A stretch of DNA of 64,000 bases, taken from Conus ventricosus (lineage: Eukaryota; Mollusca; Gastropoda; Neogastropoda; Conidae). Location of the stretch: positions 89,292,172-89,356,171 of the forward strand of contig CM031607.1 of the NCBI GenBank assembly GCA_018398815.1. The letters run 5' to 3'. How positions within the stretch are numbered: the first letter of the stretch is position 1; the number at the start of each line of letters is the position of its first letter. Below the pieces are notes generated by a model, which did no database searches, had not been told where the DNA came from, and was given only the letters and a program-made list of their open reading frames with translations. A program made the translations under genes and the position numbers. Shown piece by piece: positions 33,338-45,839 of this stretch.

Positions 33338-34294
33338 ATGAACAAAATCTTATTATTCGCCAAAAGGATATTGGAAGGGAATCACGGCAATTAAAAAGCT
33401 AAGCCAAGCAGCGGGTTGTCAGTGAACAAACAGCAAAGGAATGGTTATTCTAAACAAGCGATTTGGCAAATTATTTACCTGCACCTAGACGAATACAGAG
33501 ACCACACTTTGTGAATACAACTCCAAACGACACCCATCAAATGGACCTTCTATATTTACCCTCTGACACGATTAGACGAAAAAGATTTAAGTACGCACTC
33601 ACAGTCATTGACATAGCTTCAAGATACAAAGATGCGGAACCATTAACACAAAAGAATGCTTCTGCTGTTGCTGTCGCTATACAACTGATATACCAACGGG
33701 GCCCGCTAACTTACCCTCGCATGATTCAAGTCGATGATGGGAAAGAATTTAAAGGCCAAGTGAATCAATTATTGTTGAAACATAGAGTTACCATTAAAAG
33801 AGGCATTCCAGGAGTTCACAGATCACAGGCTTTAGTTGAAAACTTTAACAAACAGTTAGCTGAAAGACTTTTTTCCTACCAGTATCACAGAGAGCTTATT
33901 GACAATTCTCGCAACACAGAATGGGTTAGAAGACTGCCCTCAGTTTTGTGCGCAATGAATAATAAGAATTTAAAGGGCTAAAACCAGTACAAGCAATCAA
34001 AAGAAAAACAATAAATGTTGTTGAAGGAGAGTCTTCATCCGGCAAACTATTACCGTTTGGTTTAAAAGTAAGGTACCTTTATTTACCGGGGGGAAGCAGA
34101 AGGGGACACTCGCATCAGGGCAACAGATCCAGTTTGGAGTGTTGATCCATATGAAATAAAAAGAATTGTAAAAATGAATCCGCCCGTGTATTATTTACGA
34201 GAAACTGACACAACAAAAACAACCAGCTCCTCAAAGATCTTTTGTAAATGAAGAACTGCAGATAATCCCACCAGACACAGTTCCAGTTGCTTAG
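33338..34294 (+). pseudogene. Polinton retroviral-type integrase, frameshifted
   Basis: Catalyses strand transfer of the element ends. The longest clean part (33463-33981) has the catalytic triad: D in HQMDLLYLP (33544), D in QVDDGKEFKG (33733), and E in SQALVENFNK (33838), with 34 residues between the last two, a DDE signature. A C-terminal chromo-like or SH3-like part follows with DPVWSVDPYEIKRIV (about 34129-34174). Frames break near 33392, 33980, 34085-34100 and 34215, so the gene is inactive as written. An ATG at 33338 is a reasonable start. Orientation is opposite to PolB, common in Polintons. Confidence 0.88.
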
Positions 34295-34324
34295 TTAATT
34301 TACGTAAATATATTTGAGTTTAAA

Positions 34325-34660
34325 ATGGAAGCTCAGAAGGAAGTGCAGAACGAAACAAGAATGGTAAAGGAAGAGACCTTGGAAATGATACGGGAATCAT
34401 TTGATGCGTGTAATGCTATTAGAGGAACATTTTTGAAGATTAATCAATGCATGCTAAATCATCCAGATCACCTACAACTCAAACCCCCAAATTGGGAAAA
34501 AGAATATCTTGAAATAATAAAAAAAATTCGAACGCATCAAGCAAACATGAGAAAAGATTTAAATGAATTGGATGAAGCTATGATTGATCTTATAATAAAA
34601 GCTGATGAAAAATATAAAACCCCTGTTTATGCGGTCCTCCAGTGCCCTATTTTCATATGA
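34325..34660 (+). CDS. Helical Polinton ORF of unknown function
   Basis: 111 residues, Glu/Lys-rich and probably all-helical (KEETLEMIRESFDACNAIRG, KPPNWEKEYLEIIKKIRTH, LNELDEAMIDLIIKADEKY). No domain recognised. It lies 30 bp after integrase on the same strand, and its 3' end overlaps the end of the opposing PolB gene by about 100 bp, so the last 15 codons may not be natural. Confidence 0.5.
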   Translation: MEAQKEVQNETRMVKEETLEMIRESFDACNAIRGTFLKINQCMLNHPDHLQLKPPNWEKEYLEIIKKIRTHQANMRKDLNELDEAMIDLIIKADEKYKTPVYAVLQCPIFI

Positions 34661-37600
34661 AAACTCTGGATTAACAAACACCCGTTTTGTGTTTGTTCTA
34701 TCTAATGACTTCTTTGTTACAACCGTTGTGTTGATCTCATGTAGATTAGATCGCAGTTTTACGTTGTCATGATGAAAAGTCTTATTGTCAAACAATGCTT
34801 CTTTGTAGTTGTCATGCGATATGCTCGACTGCACAACGCTGCGAGATATTCCTTTTGCTTTCTTAATGGTTTTCTCCTGGCTCGAAATTACTGTACATTT
34901 TCGACCTTAACCCCAACATACTCCTTGATCACCTTTCCAGATAATTCATCCTTCATCTTTCCTAAAACCTTCTTATTAGTAATTGAATGCAAAGGCGAAT
35001 CTTTAGGGTAATCGGACGTGTCGTACCATCCCGCATGTCCTTTAGCCACTTCGATTTCCATGTCTTTATAGATGTCTTCAGTAGGGATATCTATAACAAA
35101 ACTATCTGTATCTGTGTAAAGTACTCTGGACTCTGGATACGAGGGCTTAAAGTAGTCATAAAGAAATTCTAACATTAAAAGCTTTGATAATTCTAAAACA
35201 GTAAACCCAATAAAAACAGGTTTGTCCAATTTGACTTTCTTTTTTTTCATCATTATGCCAAAAAGCTGATCATGAAATCTTTTAAAGTCCTGATAATTAG
35301 GTTTAGAAGTCAGCTTAATTGCTTCGTTCTCTCTGGTGACCAATCTAACATCTTTGCGCTTGTGCGGATTCTCCATAGTCTTTCCAAAACAGCTGTTGTT
35401 CATTAACTTGAAAAAGTCTTTTTCTGAAGCATCTGTGGATTTAGTTCTGAGATCAGTGTTCTTCATGATGTATGGTTTCATGAACTGTTCTTGATCGAAA
35501 GCAATTATACGATGAACAGCTGTTAACTTTAAACCATGTCTTAAATAAAATTGTAGAAGTCTGTAATGACAGACAAAATTTTTTTTCCCTCGAAGTTAGG
35601 CCACAAGTTAAGGGGGCTCTTTGGTTCGTCTTTAACTTTTCTGCTGCTAATGGATATCATTATGCGGGTCATGGATTTCAGGGATATTCTAATCAACTTC
35701 TAGAAAAACCCTTTTTTACGATCGCTTAAGAGAAAGCAGAGCTACAAATTCTTAAATGTTTTTAAACCCCCAGTTACTTTTTAAAAATTGCGAATAAAAG
35801 CGATTGGCCATTGCCCAACCATACAATTGTTTGCATCTAAATACATGAGATGTTAGCCTTTTACTTGGATCAAATCTTTCCAATTTTTTTGTTTGTTTTA
35901 CAGTAATGATCCCGCCCATACTAATTCCCCACGCAACCCGTTTTCAATCATCAATATGGGGGGTCGACAATAAATAAATCTTACCCCGTAAATTTTAAAA
36001 AAGCATCCCAACCACCCAGGGGCGAAATAAATGGCAGGACCCAAAGCTGTAATGTTTCTGCGGGTCTTTCTAAAAATTTTTCAAAGACTCCGCCAACAAA
36101 CATAATCGCCATAAAGTGGATATATTCCCCCATCTTTTACAATCTAACTTCCCCCACGCATTTTGAGAAGGGGTAATCTAAAATCAAGATTTTCCTTTTC
36201 CCTCTAAGACGAAAAAACGCGCCTTTGGGAAATGTGTCTTCGTAAAACCTTCCCCAACTTTTCATGTACCAAAAGGGTAAACGCCCTTTCTAACGAGATT
36301 TGGGGTCAAAAATTCTTCCTTTAATTTGGGCAGGACTTAAGGGACATACCCAGTACTCTAATAAACCCCACAGGTTGCATAGTTCAAAAAAAGACAAGTT
36401 ATTTAAAGTGAAACAATGTATTTTTCCCGATGACGTGCAAGCAGACACCCTGAAGGCTTTGGTTTACTGCGGGGCAATAAAAGAGAGAGTCGAAACCTCG
36501 CAAGTTTGAAAGAATACAGGCGTTTCCCAATCTTTTTTTCAAACTTTAGTTAAAGTTTTGCTTTTATTTGTCGCCCCTCAAAACCCCCACAAAGTGACAT
36601 GGTCTCTTACTTTTGGATTTTTTGGGTTTCCTTCCGATTCAAACCACAAACCCAACAAATGGGGGCTGATCAACTGTTCTGGTCTTCAGGCGTCTTATGA
36701 TTTCAGATAAATCAGATATTAGAACAATCTTTACGCACTTGCTGCATGCGCTGAAAAAACTTCTACCGCTTTTGGCCCTCGTAAATTCGGGTGTTGAAGA
36801 GCCCCCATCCGCCCTACAAAATGAAGGCAAATGAAACAAATCTGGGATTACTCTTTTTAAACGTTTTTCGAAGTTTTGGGGCGCTGGCCCCAAAGGAACA
36901 ATGAGTGTTGAAGTCTGCGTAAACTACGTAGGGAAAATTTTGCACCTTTTTAGTTCTTAAAATAACTTTACCCCTTTTTCGGGGCGTAATTAGTTCGTTT
37001 TACAGTCAACTGGGGATCAATTTTCTTTGTTGCTTGCGGTTAGCAAGGAATTCTGTTAAACATTTTCTGCAGTTTCTTTTTATGGTAATGCTTTGAATAC
37101 CGCAATAACACTCATTGTTCGTATCATTTAATGCGGTACCCCCCGCTGGGAAAACATCGCATAAGTCAACAGATTTTTTTGGAACCCTATTTTTGGGCTT
37201 TCTTGGACATTTTAAGGGGTAGTTTTTGTTTCCTCATCCCATGGTAAACATTAACATTTTTGGTTTTTTTTGTTTTCAAATGACAATGGAATCCCCTAAC
37301 GGGAAAGGGATTCCCGCTAAATTTAAAATCATGATGTAAGGGTGATATTTGAACTCCTCTGCGTTTTTGGGATATAATGCACCCTTGCGGAACCACCACA
37401 TAAAACATTTGTTTCTGAATAATTCTTTAGTTTAGAACTGCTTTTTTTGCGACTAAGCTGGGCATGAATGTAAGATTGCCAACAATCGGGCTACTTAGTT
37501 TTTTTAATCGATCCAAGATTCCCCCTTGACCAACCAGAGCCTCTCTTTTTGGTTCTTCAGGGGCCACATCAAACGTGTAAGCAGTTGGTCTCCCCAACCG

Positions 37601-37900
37601 GGTGTTAAGTCTTAGAGGAAAGAATTCTGCGTTTAGTCGAACCCGACTTCTAGGTTTTTTTCATTTATTGTTACATAGTCGATTAAAACGCTAACATTAT
37701 TTTAATGGTGGGTCTATTGTTAGTTTCCCCGGAATTGAGAAAAAGCATGCACAACATTTGCCTTCTTTCTGGTTTAAATGACTTCAAAAACAATACATTT
37801 AGTGCTTTTGATAAATTTTCTTGATTGCTTAAAAAAATTCGTCTGGTCCTTCATAAAATTTTATCCATGTTGATTTTTCTTTTTAACTCAAAATATTTTT
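34556..37900 (-). pseudogene. Polinton protein-primed family B DNA polymerase, frameshifted
   Basis: Replicates the element from a protein primer. In minus order: an N-terminal region beginning near INMDKIL (about 37860), a GSGW segment and a VYADF exonuclease-like block (about 36900-36880), a PEXPLORE-like spacer with LPFWYMKSWGRFYED (about 36280-36235), YLDANNLYGWAMANRF (palm motif, about 35850-35803), then a clean stretch from 35481 with KLMNNSCFGKTMEN (KxxxNSxYG-like) and YTDTDSF (residues 122-128, catalytic Asp pair). The C-terminal part continues after a shift near 34905 and converges on the plus-strand ORF. Right of 35.6 kb the frames are shredded, probably in part by consensus error. 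Confidence 0.85.
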
Positions 37901-39859
37901 TTAAATTTAAAAAAAAAAATTTTAATTTAAACAAATTGAGGGTTTTTTTTGTGCTTGGATCATAAACTAAAGTATAAACCCCTTTTTGGGTTGTTAATGT
38001 GAGTTTTTTTAAAAGATTTTAAATTTCGTTATTTTTTTTTAAGCTTTCCTTTTTTATCTGCCGGGGTCTGGCTGTTGAGAAAAACTTGCCCGCCTTCTTT
38101 GAAGATAAAACTTTGCCCTTTTGTATTCAAAATGGGCCTGTAAACGCAAAAATTCTTCATCCGTGATTTTTTGAGTCAGCTAGCGTTTAATTTTTTTATT
38201 TGAAGGAAAAATTTTAGCTGTTATTGTTAAACCATAGTTGTGCTTTTGGAGTTTTTTTTTTTATTTTTTTGTAGCACACCTACAGCTAATGAACACGGCC
38301 AAGAAAAGACAAACCCCCAGAGGTAAAGCTGGGGGTGCCCCTAGGGCCCTTTGAAAGAGGCCAACACTCTTCCTCGATGAGCACTTATAGTCGATGCTCC
38401 AGTAAACATAGGTAACGCTTAAAGACAGCAGAATACCTTCTTTTGGCTTTGCGTTTTTTGAAAGGTCCGCTCTGTATTTGCGGCATTTGTTAATTTTGTT
38501 AAAAAGTTTTTATCGGGGTTTTCTACTACCCTTCTTTTTTGGCGACCCGGTTTGGGTGTACTCTGGGTTAATGCTGAACAGCATGTTTTTTAAAAATAAA
38601 AAAAATAATTTAGTAGTATATCTTTTAATCTGATTTTGAATTTCACTGCGCATCATATATTAAAAACAAATACACATTAAGTGGTTTATCGGTTTTCTTC
38701 TTTTTTATCAATTTGAATGTTTATTATTCTTAACAGTTCCCCCGTTTCCCCATTAACTTTTTATCCTCCGTTTGCCCTTTGGGGGTCAATAAATAAACCG
38801 TATTTCGTTGTTAAATAATGATAAAGGGGCAAAATTTGTAAAAAAGCAGATCTTTGCCCAAAAGGGTCAACTGTCGATTTCTCCCCCCCGCCTCCAACAT
38901 TTTTCTTATTCATCAAAATCTAAAAGGTTTTTAAGCCCGCTAGCGTAGAGGTTAGGACACCCTCAATTGTAAATTGCACTTTCGTTTTTTTAGGTTAATA
39001 AAATTTTTTCAGTTTGTCTTTCGAAGGTTTCGTTTCCACAAATAAAATACCTTTAAGCGTTTTGCTGTGGCACAAAAACTAAAATTTCCTAATGTCTCCC
39101 TTGTTTTTGGGTTTTTTTAGAATATGAATCACTCTTTCGAAATATTTTGCTAATTTTGACGTTTTGTTCCCAAATCACCTTGCAAATTAGGTGCAACAAC
39201 GTAAAACTCTAACGAGTTTCAAAAAAAGCTGATTTGTTTCGGTGTCGATAATGATAAACGTTTGTATTCTTTAAAAATTAGTTCATAGACAATCTGTTTT
39301 TTAATGCTCCTTAAAAGTATGGGGCAGGGTTTTTAACAATCAAAATCAGGGGATAAAAAAAGCGTTTCCATACGCAAAATTTTGGGCTACAAACCTTTTC
39401 CCGCTTTAGCGTTTGCGGCCCCTATTCTATGTTTTATTGTTCTTCTTTTTCGATTCCCTTTGAAACGCAAATCAGCCCTTTCATTCGCGTTAGCCATAAA
39501 AGATGGGCTAAAAAAATGTCTGCATTGTAAAAGAAATATTTTTTGCCCTCAAGTTTATAGAAATTTTCTTAAAACAATTGCCCCCCCCCTTTGTAAACCG
39601 CCCTTTTTTTGGGGGCTGGTTGAACGAGTTCTATTTGAAAGTAAGCCTCAAGCCGGGCCAAAATCCTTCACCCGCTCCGGGTTTGGGAAAATTTAACAGT
39701 AAAAAATTTGATCTAAATCAATGTAGAGGGTTTTTTGGGAAACAGAAAAATCCGTTTATTTCCCTTCAGCCAAAGGCTCTTTCGTTTCTATGCGGGTCAA
39801 ATCGAGCCATATGTTTTTGCATTTTTTATAAAACAAAAAAAAAAGTTTTTATTAAAGAA
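37901..39859. other. Unresolved Polinton block
   Basis: Homopolymer-ridden. Minus-strand frames near 38990-39350 look mildly coding (for example KVIWEQNVKISKIFRKSD), but I cannot assign a product. A plus-strand frame at 39382-39696 has two hydrophobic stretches and is probably chance. A major capsid gene or cysteine protease could be hidden here. Confidence 0.35.
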
Positions 39860-40845
39860 ACATGGCGGGCATTGAAGATGAAGTTAGATGTTTCGGACCG
39901 GAGCGACAGAGTGTTCCCCCTTGGGAGCAGCATCGCTCGGGCCTCATTGCATGATAATTTAGCGAAATGGGGGGGGTATTTTTCCAAAAAGTCGGTAAAA
40001 AATTAACGAAAGAAAGGGTCAGATCCTTTCCCAAATTTAGGACAAAACTTCCCGAAAATATACCGTGATTTTGAACAAAAGTAACCTTTTTGTTTGGAAA
40101 AACGCCCAAAGGACAACTTGTTCAGCTTACAACTAAACGAGCCCCATCAAAGTTTGTGGGCTGAATACAATTAGACAAGGCTCAGTGTAGCGATCGAATT
40201 TCGCCTTGGCTTTTGTTAAACCAAATTAAGGGGGGGAGTTGCTAAACTTAAAAACACCTGCAAGAACCCACAGCAAACCCAAAATCAAAACATGGAACAA
40301 AAGAAAAAATAAATCAGCGGTAATTAATAAATGTAATAGAAGCAGAAACCGTTTTTCAAAAGAAACACTTTAAAGACTATACACGACCCCCCAATACCCA
40401 CGCGAGAATTAGAGGCCCTTGATCGTGCTTTAAAAAACACAGAGGCAAATTTAACAAACAATTTGCAAAACTAGGTGCAGAGAAAAAAAAAAGAGAAAAA
40501 GAAAACTCGTTGGGCTGATGACCCAAACTTAGGCCTGTGTTAAGAAAGAATAACCCAAAGACTAAAAGATCTTAAACAAGAGAGATCAGCAAGATTTAAT
40601 GTTGTCTACTAACCGGAACAATTGCGAACTCAGGAGCAAATAAGAAAAAACTACCCAAAAAATTTTATTGAAGCCCAAAACGCTAGCAGAACAAAATACG
40701 AACACTTTTTAGAGGCAGGGAGTCAATTTTAAAGCGAAAGGGCCCCTTGGTTTTTGCAAAATTACATGGTAAAGGCTATACGGGGGGGGGGTCAAGGGCC
40801 GGTGCCTCCACCACCATCGCCTCCACCTATAATTGGGTAAAAAAA
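39860..40845 (+). pseudogene. Candidate Polinton virion protein with Pro-rich tail
   Basis: Plus-strand pieces in changing frames start at an ATG near 39862 (MAGIEDEVRCFGPERQ), pass through Lys/Glu/Arg-rich helical segments (about 40370-40700, for example KYEHFLEAGSQF) and end in a Pro-rich tail PVPPPPSPPP (about 40800-40830). The pattern of a helical body with Pro-rich C-terminus suggests a structural or scaffolding protein. No domain is recognised. Confidence 0.35.
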
Positions 40846-42365
40846 CAGCTTGTCCTCTTGGGTTTTTAAAAAAATGCCAGTAAACCGTGGATGCTTTCCC
40901 GGGTTTATATTGGGGGGTTTTGTTAGGGGTTTTTGTCTATAGGCAAAGTAGTTGGCTTATGGCCGACATTTAGGACATTAGTTCTCAAAAAGCGGGTTAA
41001 AATTTTTAAAAATAAAGACCAAGTAACCTGGGCCGTTAAACCAAGAACAAGTGCTGCTTTCATATTAGGGTCATATTTTTTTTGATTTTTCAACGGCCTT
41101 GGGTTTGGGCCCACAGGGATTGGGATGCTTTATTCTTGGGTTTTGGTTCTGCTTGCAATATTACTGGCTCAAAAATTTTATGTCTTTTTTTTTTTTCCGA
41201 CCTTCTGTTCATTGCCTGCCACAAGGATTTCATTATTATTTTATATTGTCCTATCGGGCCCTCGAGGTCAAAAGGCAGCATGTTAAACCATGCCAACAAA
41301 AAATTTATTTTCGATCTTGCGATTGCAAAACATTTGGTCCCTTTTTTTAACTTAAAGGGAAAATCAACGTAGAATAATGGCGTCCCCCTAAATTTGCTAA
41401 GATTGTTTTTGTGCTCAACCCAGCAGAAGGACAGTTAGTCACCTTGTCTTGCTTGCAAAACCTAAAAAACACCAAACGAAGTACAAATAGAGCGTTTTTT
41501 CGTTTACCCTGCTTTAGTTACCCCTTAAAAGTCTAAGAAAAATGGTCCTCTGTTTTATGCTCTTCTCTAGGCCCCGAGGTGAACTTTGGCCGAAGAGAAA
41601 GAGTGTAAGGAGGATTCCAAGCTATTTTAAAATTTTCTGTGCCCCCCCCAAAAAAAGGGGTGCCAAGCCTAAAGAAAAACTTTTGCTAAAGCTTCCTTAA
41701 AACATTAATATTGAATTCGTTACAGATCCTTTCAAAAGCCTTCTGTCTTTTCTGTTGCTAAATGGATTAAACGTTTGTCATTTGGGAATGGCGCTTTCAG
41801 TTCAGTCAAAAAACGTCTGAAGGTGTAATAAAAATGAATTTTAAAAGACCTCACCAAAGGAACAGGATGATTTAAAGGGTAAACATTCGACACTCCACAC
41901 CATTATGCACAAAAACGGCAAATTAAAAATGGGGTTTGATAAAACGCACGGATGACTAACCACCTTTGGGGGTGGCGTTTTTAAAGGAGGGGTTTAAAAT
42001 ATCTGCTTAATGGGGTACCACCTTTACTTGAAAGGTTCTTTGGGGCACAGAAAAAGGCAAGGTATCGGTTGTTATTTTTTAAGATTGGGAGTCGGCCCCA
42101 AATTTTGCTCAGTAATTTGAATGCACCATTTTAATTTGTTTTAAAAAAAAGTTTTTAACAAAAACAACCCCAAAACCCCCCTTTGTTTTTGAACATGCTA
42201 TTTTAAAAAATTGCGGAAGCAGAACGGTTTCGCTTCATAAATATTTACAAAATTTTATGGTTTAAATAAGTGAACCAGGGAAATAATAGTTTTTAAAATT
42301 AACAAAACGGGGCCAAGTTACCAGTTAACAAAACCTGATGGTTATTAGGGTTTTTCTCACTAAAA
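40846..42365 (+). other. Unresolved Polinton block, possible capsid region
   Basis: By position between the Pro-rich ORF and the packaging ATPase, a capsid gene is expected. Open pieces at 41082-41372 show no recognisable jelly-roll motif, and the consensus is too poor to judge. Confidence 0.25.
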
Positions 42366-43260
42366 GAAGCAATGAGAACTTTGACATTACTCTAAACTTA
42401 ACAATGCAAACTGAAAACAAGTTGACCTTCAAACCCGAAGAAGAAGAAGTAGGTTACCATTTGATGGAGAGCTAGCTAAAAGTTGGGTTTTACAACTGCC
42501 AATCAAGCCTTCATATTTTTAATTACACCCAAACAAACTACTTATGAGGGGGAAAATCCGCTCGAAATTGCATTACATTCATTTCCATGTTCATTTGGGT
42601 GAGCTGAGAATGAGAAACTTTTAAGAGGGAAGGGCCCCCAACGTTTAAAGCTCTTCCTCAGGGAAAGCTGCATATTTCGAATTTTAAATTATACAAATTC
42701 CCCAAATTTTCAGTTTAAAAGATTAGTTTGTGGGGGGGTTTTGGGTCATTTTAAAATAAAAAAATTTCAGCAAAAAGGGAAAATCGGAAAAGGTAACCTG
42801 CACATTGTTTTGGAAAAAAATAATTTAAGCTTACTAAAAAAATCTGTGGGGCCGAAAACCCGGGGTTACATTACGCCTGTGAGTGTAAACTTTAGAATTA
42901 AAAAAAACCTTGCAGACGTTACAGACTTAACAAATGGGAATAGGGGCTTTGTATGGTTTTAGTACACTAAAAATGGGGATTTTAAACGCAAAGATTGCGA
43001 CAGCAAAAAATTTCCAAATAGAAAAACTGCGCAATCTAGAAGCAAATAATGTTGGTCAGTATGAAAAAAAAAAGTTCGAAAAACCCGACCTCAATGGGAC
43101 TTGGAACCAATTTTGAATGGGAAATAAAATTTGAATTAAAAGCCCATTTTCATTTTTTGGCCGTCAAAAAAAGTTTCAGAAAAGATTTAACTCGGCCCTT
43201 TTTTAAAAAAATCTTATGCCGGACGACAATACGAAAAAGATTGGGAAAAAACCCGTAGGG
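42366..43260 (+). pseudogene. Candidate minor virion protein of the Polinton
   Basis: Plus-strand pieces start with NFDITLNLTMQTENKLTFKP (about 42380) and include FYNCQSSLHIFNYTQTNYL (about 42490-42546), a YNSI-PNI-like beta-rich signature that I associate with a conserved Maverick virion ORF. Later pieces (42741-43258) are Lys-rich and unassigned. Assignment is tentative. Confidence 0.35.
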
Positions 43261-43689
43261 GAAAAAAAAGTACACCTCCACAGAAAAGAAAAGGGTTTTT
43301 AAAAAAAAAGCTCTACAAAATTACAGTTCTTTCCCCAAGCAGAAAATTAGGGACATCCAATGAAATTTTAAATTTTGTCTTTAAAGAAGGGGGAGGGTGG
43401 GGGTTTTGGGCGTCAGTGACGTCCTTTTAAAAGGAATTCTAATTAGTGGCAAAACTTTTGACGTTTTAAAGTCTTAACGTTACCCTCGTCGTTCTTCACA
43501 ATGGTGAGGAAATTTTAAATTATAAAAAAGCAACCAAAAAACAATGTTGACTTAAATAGAAAAATCTTACAGAACGAAAGGTTAACTTACACTTTAGGCC
43601 TCAAGGGTTTTTTTTATACTGAACAAATTTTGACGGAAGGGATGTAAAAATAATAAATGGATTAGATTAAGTTCTGTTATAAAACTATG

Positions 43690-44200
43690 GAGCATTAAAC
43701 TTTTTGACAAAAACCCCTCTTCTCATTTTTGTGGGCAAACTGGTTTTGGGAAAAACAATATTTGCCTGACCTATCAAACAGTTTACGCTATAAAATTTTT
43801 ATCACATTGTGATTTTCTGTCCAAAAAGCTTAAATGGAACAAAGCTTATCATGTAGAAGGTTTTATGGGCAAGATAACAAATTTAGTTGTCCAGCAATAA
43901 ACTAAGTGATTTTAGAATGCTTTTATAAAGTGTTTGAAGGAACGCAAACGCTATTTATTATAGAGACTGTTTTACAGAAAAAGACATAGTTAAAAAGAGA
44001 AAAACCCTTTTTGAAATAGCTTTCAGTGGAAGACATGCTGGGATAAGTTGTGGATTTTTATTCAAAAAATATAAACTCGGTTTTAAAAGACTTTAGAGAA
44101 CATTTAAAAACTGTATTTTATTTACATGAAAAACAGAGACTCATTTGTGAAGTTTGCGCGAAAAGATGTTATTTAGAATTTCAGGAAAAACAAAGGATAA
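43690..44200 (+). pseudogene. Polinton genome-packaging ATPase (FtsK/HerA type), frameshifted
   Basis: Would pump element DNA into capsids. A Walker A-like segment FCGQTGFGKNN (about 43728-43760) is followed by HCDFLSKKLKWNKAYHVEGF (about 43803-43865) and, after a shift, a Walker B-region neighbourhood plus KRKTLFEIAFSGRHAG (about 43996-44043), an Arg-rich sensor-like block. The gene runs toward and stops close to the right terminal repeat. Length is short for the family, and the start is not resolvable. Confidence 0.65.
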
Positions 44201-44234
44201 ACAAAAACAAAATCTGAAAAATTTTGTAAATTTG

Positions 44235-44403
44235 TATTAAAACGGGCAAACCAAAAAGTATGCATTTTGTAGGTCGTTTTTTTTGGGTTTTTAAAGTCAT
44301 GCTTTGTAGAAAACGGATTATGCCCCTTTTGGAGTCGCCCGCCCCAGCCCGGCCCAAGGCCGGTTGAGAGGGGTGAGCCAAAAGCGGCATAATACCCTTC
44401 TCT
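44235..44403. repeat. Right terminal inverted repeat with terminal hairpin
   Basis: Inverted match to 30301-30465. The hairpin arms are 44308-44332 and 44378-44403, with loop sequence GGCCCAAGGCC. Differences from the left end are mostly homopolymer changes. Confidence 0.88.
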
Positions 44404-44408
44404 ACCCC

Positions 44409-44760
44409 TTACTTTTTCAGGGGAGTTTGTCTGCCTGGTGATGGAAAAACCCCCTTTTTGATTTGATATTGGGAAAAATTTCCAGGTGCAAGGATCCAGG
44501 GGTCCTAGTTGTTGACTGCTACAGGGCGCAGTTCAAAAAGGAGCAAAAGGGGAAAAAAGGTTGATAAACCCTTTTTCGTTTCCCGCAAGGAATCAGGGAT
44601 GAGTGTCCCTGATGAGTTTTTGGGCAGGGGGCAGGAACAAGACCCCTTCGCTCGAAAGCTTGGGAGGCAAGGGTGGGGAGAAACAGTTGGGTAGAGGAGT
44701 GAAACAGAATTTTGGTGAAAGGGGGTTGTTGTACCGGTGTTTACCAAGGGGAAGACAGGT
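44409..44760 (+). pseudogene. Host element protease C-terminus and pre-integrase linker
   Basis: Directly after the Polinton the frame reads YFSGEFVCLVMEKPPFD (about 44410-44461) then LILGKI-like sequence in a neighbouring frame, the flap-to-C-terminal part of retropepsin begun at 30090-30301. A linker with SVPDEFLGRGQEQDPFARKL (about 44602-44661) follows, which precedes integrase in this clade. Confidence 0.75.
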
Positions 44761-45800
44761 AAGGTGAAAAACTCAGTTAGAGGTACCAGCTGTTTTTCGT
44801 GACACTGTTTGTCAGGGGGCACGATCGTCATGGCGGCTCTCGGCACCGGCAAAACGCTGACCGAATCTTTGATGACTTTCACTGGCCAGGTCTGGGAGCA
44901 AAAAGCGGTTCGCAGTATGGACGTGTTCAAAGGGCAGCCACAAGAGGGTTAAAGGAAGGGCCTCTTAAAAAGCCCCCTTTTAATTGACCAACCATTCGGA
45001 GAGTGGCTGTTTACTGGTTGGCCCAATCTCGCCCCTTTTCCCAAAAGGGGGCACAGGTATGTGTTTTCCTGTGGGTACGCACCAGAATCCAGAAGCATCG
45101 ATTGAAAAGGGGTAGATACCAAAGGGCCTGAAGGGAGTAGACATTTTTCTGCATGGGTGTGCCATAAAAAATTTCCCGGACAGGGGGGGCACAGTTTCCC
45201 CCAGGGGTATGAGGGGTCAAAAGGCTGCTAGGGACACACGCTCTCACTACCCATACCACCCACAAGTATGGCTTTGGGGGAAAGATTCAAAGGGGTGCTG
45301 AAGGGCACTTAAAAAAGCTTGGAGGAAAAAAACCCAAAATTTTGGGTCGTTACATTCCAGCGCATTGTTCGCCTACAGGGGGGGCCCCCGGGGGCACGGC
45401 TTTTCCCATTTGACTGCGTAATGGGCGGGCAGCAGGGGGCCAGTGTGTTTTTAAAAACTATGGGCCAAAAAGGAGTGAAGAGGTTAAACCACTTACATAT
45501 TGGTGGGCCCACGCAATACAAAGGAGACAGTAAAGGTTTTAAGGGAACGTTTGCAGGGGGCTAGGGTCCGTGCAGAAGAAGCAATAGCAAGAAGGTGAGG
45601 GAAAAAACCCCCCAAAGGGGAGATCAATCCCTTTACTGCTTCCCCCGGGTCACAAAAAAGCTGCTGATGCATTGGAAAGGACCATTCCCCTCATTGAAAA
45701 AGGAATCCCGGATTACCGTTGATGTGAAGGGAAACCAAAAAGTTTCCTGCGAAAATTTTCCCCCCGAAAATATTCGCGTAGACTCCAATGGGGGAGAGCA
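44761..45800 (+). pseudogene. Integrase of the Gmr1-like host element, degraded
   Basis: Integrates element cDNA. The zinc domain shows AHDRHGGSRH (about 44817) and DRIFDDFHWPGLGA (about 44860-44900), with the Cys pair damaged. Core pieces follow at 44990-45560 in several frames. The C-terminal chromo-like module shows KLLMHWKGPFPSLKK (about 45658-45702) then VDVKGNQKVS. Catalytic Asp and Glu cannot be placed with confidence. Integrase sits directly after protease and before RT. Confidence 0.75.
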
Positions 45801-45839
45801 ATCATTGATGAGGGGAAGGGACCCAGAGAAAAGGGGGGG

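Larger units (their letters stand above)
30301..44403. mobile_element. Polinton/Maverick DNA transposon, 14.1 kb
   Basis: Bounded by inverted repeats beginning AGAGAA (about 165 bp each) and flanked by ACCCC on both sides (30296-30300, 44404-44408). A sixth duplicated base, typical of Polintons, is not visible. Gene order: minus-strand small ORFs; two small plus-strand ORFs; DDE integrase (+); helical ORF (+); protein-primed PolB (-); unresolved block; Pro-rich and capsid candidates (+); FtsK/HerA-type packaging ATPase (+). The set is diagnostic of Polintons, which resemble integrated dsDNA viruses. Everything right of about 35.6 kb is heavily frameshifted, at least partly by poor consensus. 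Insertion lies within the host protease reading frame. Confidence 0.88.

Noticed and set aside
38937..39020. tRNA-like A-box (TAGCGTAGAGG) inside the Polinton
   Set aside because: The B-box is poor, the acceptor ends do not pair, and the anticodon stem is weak. Chance match in low-quality sequence.
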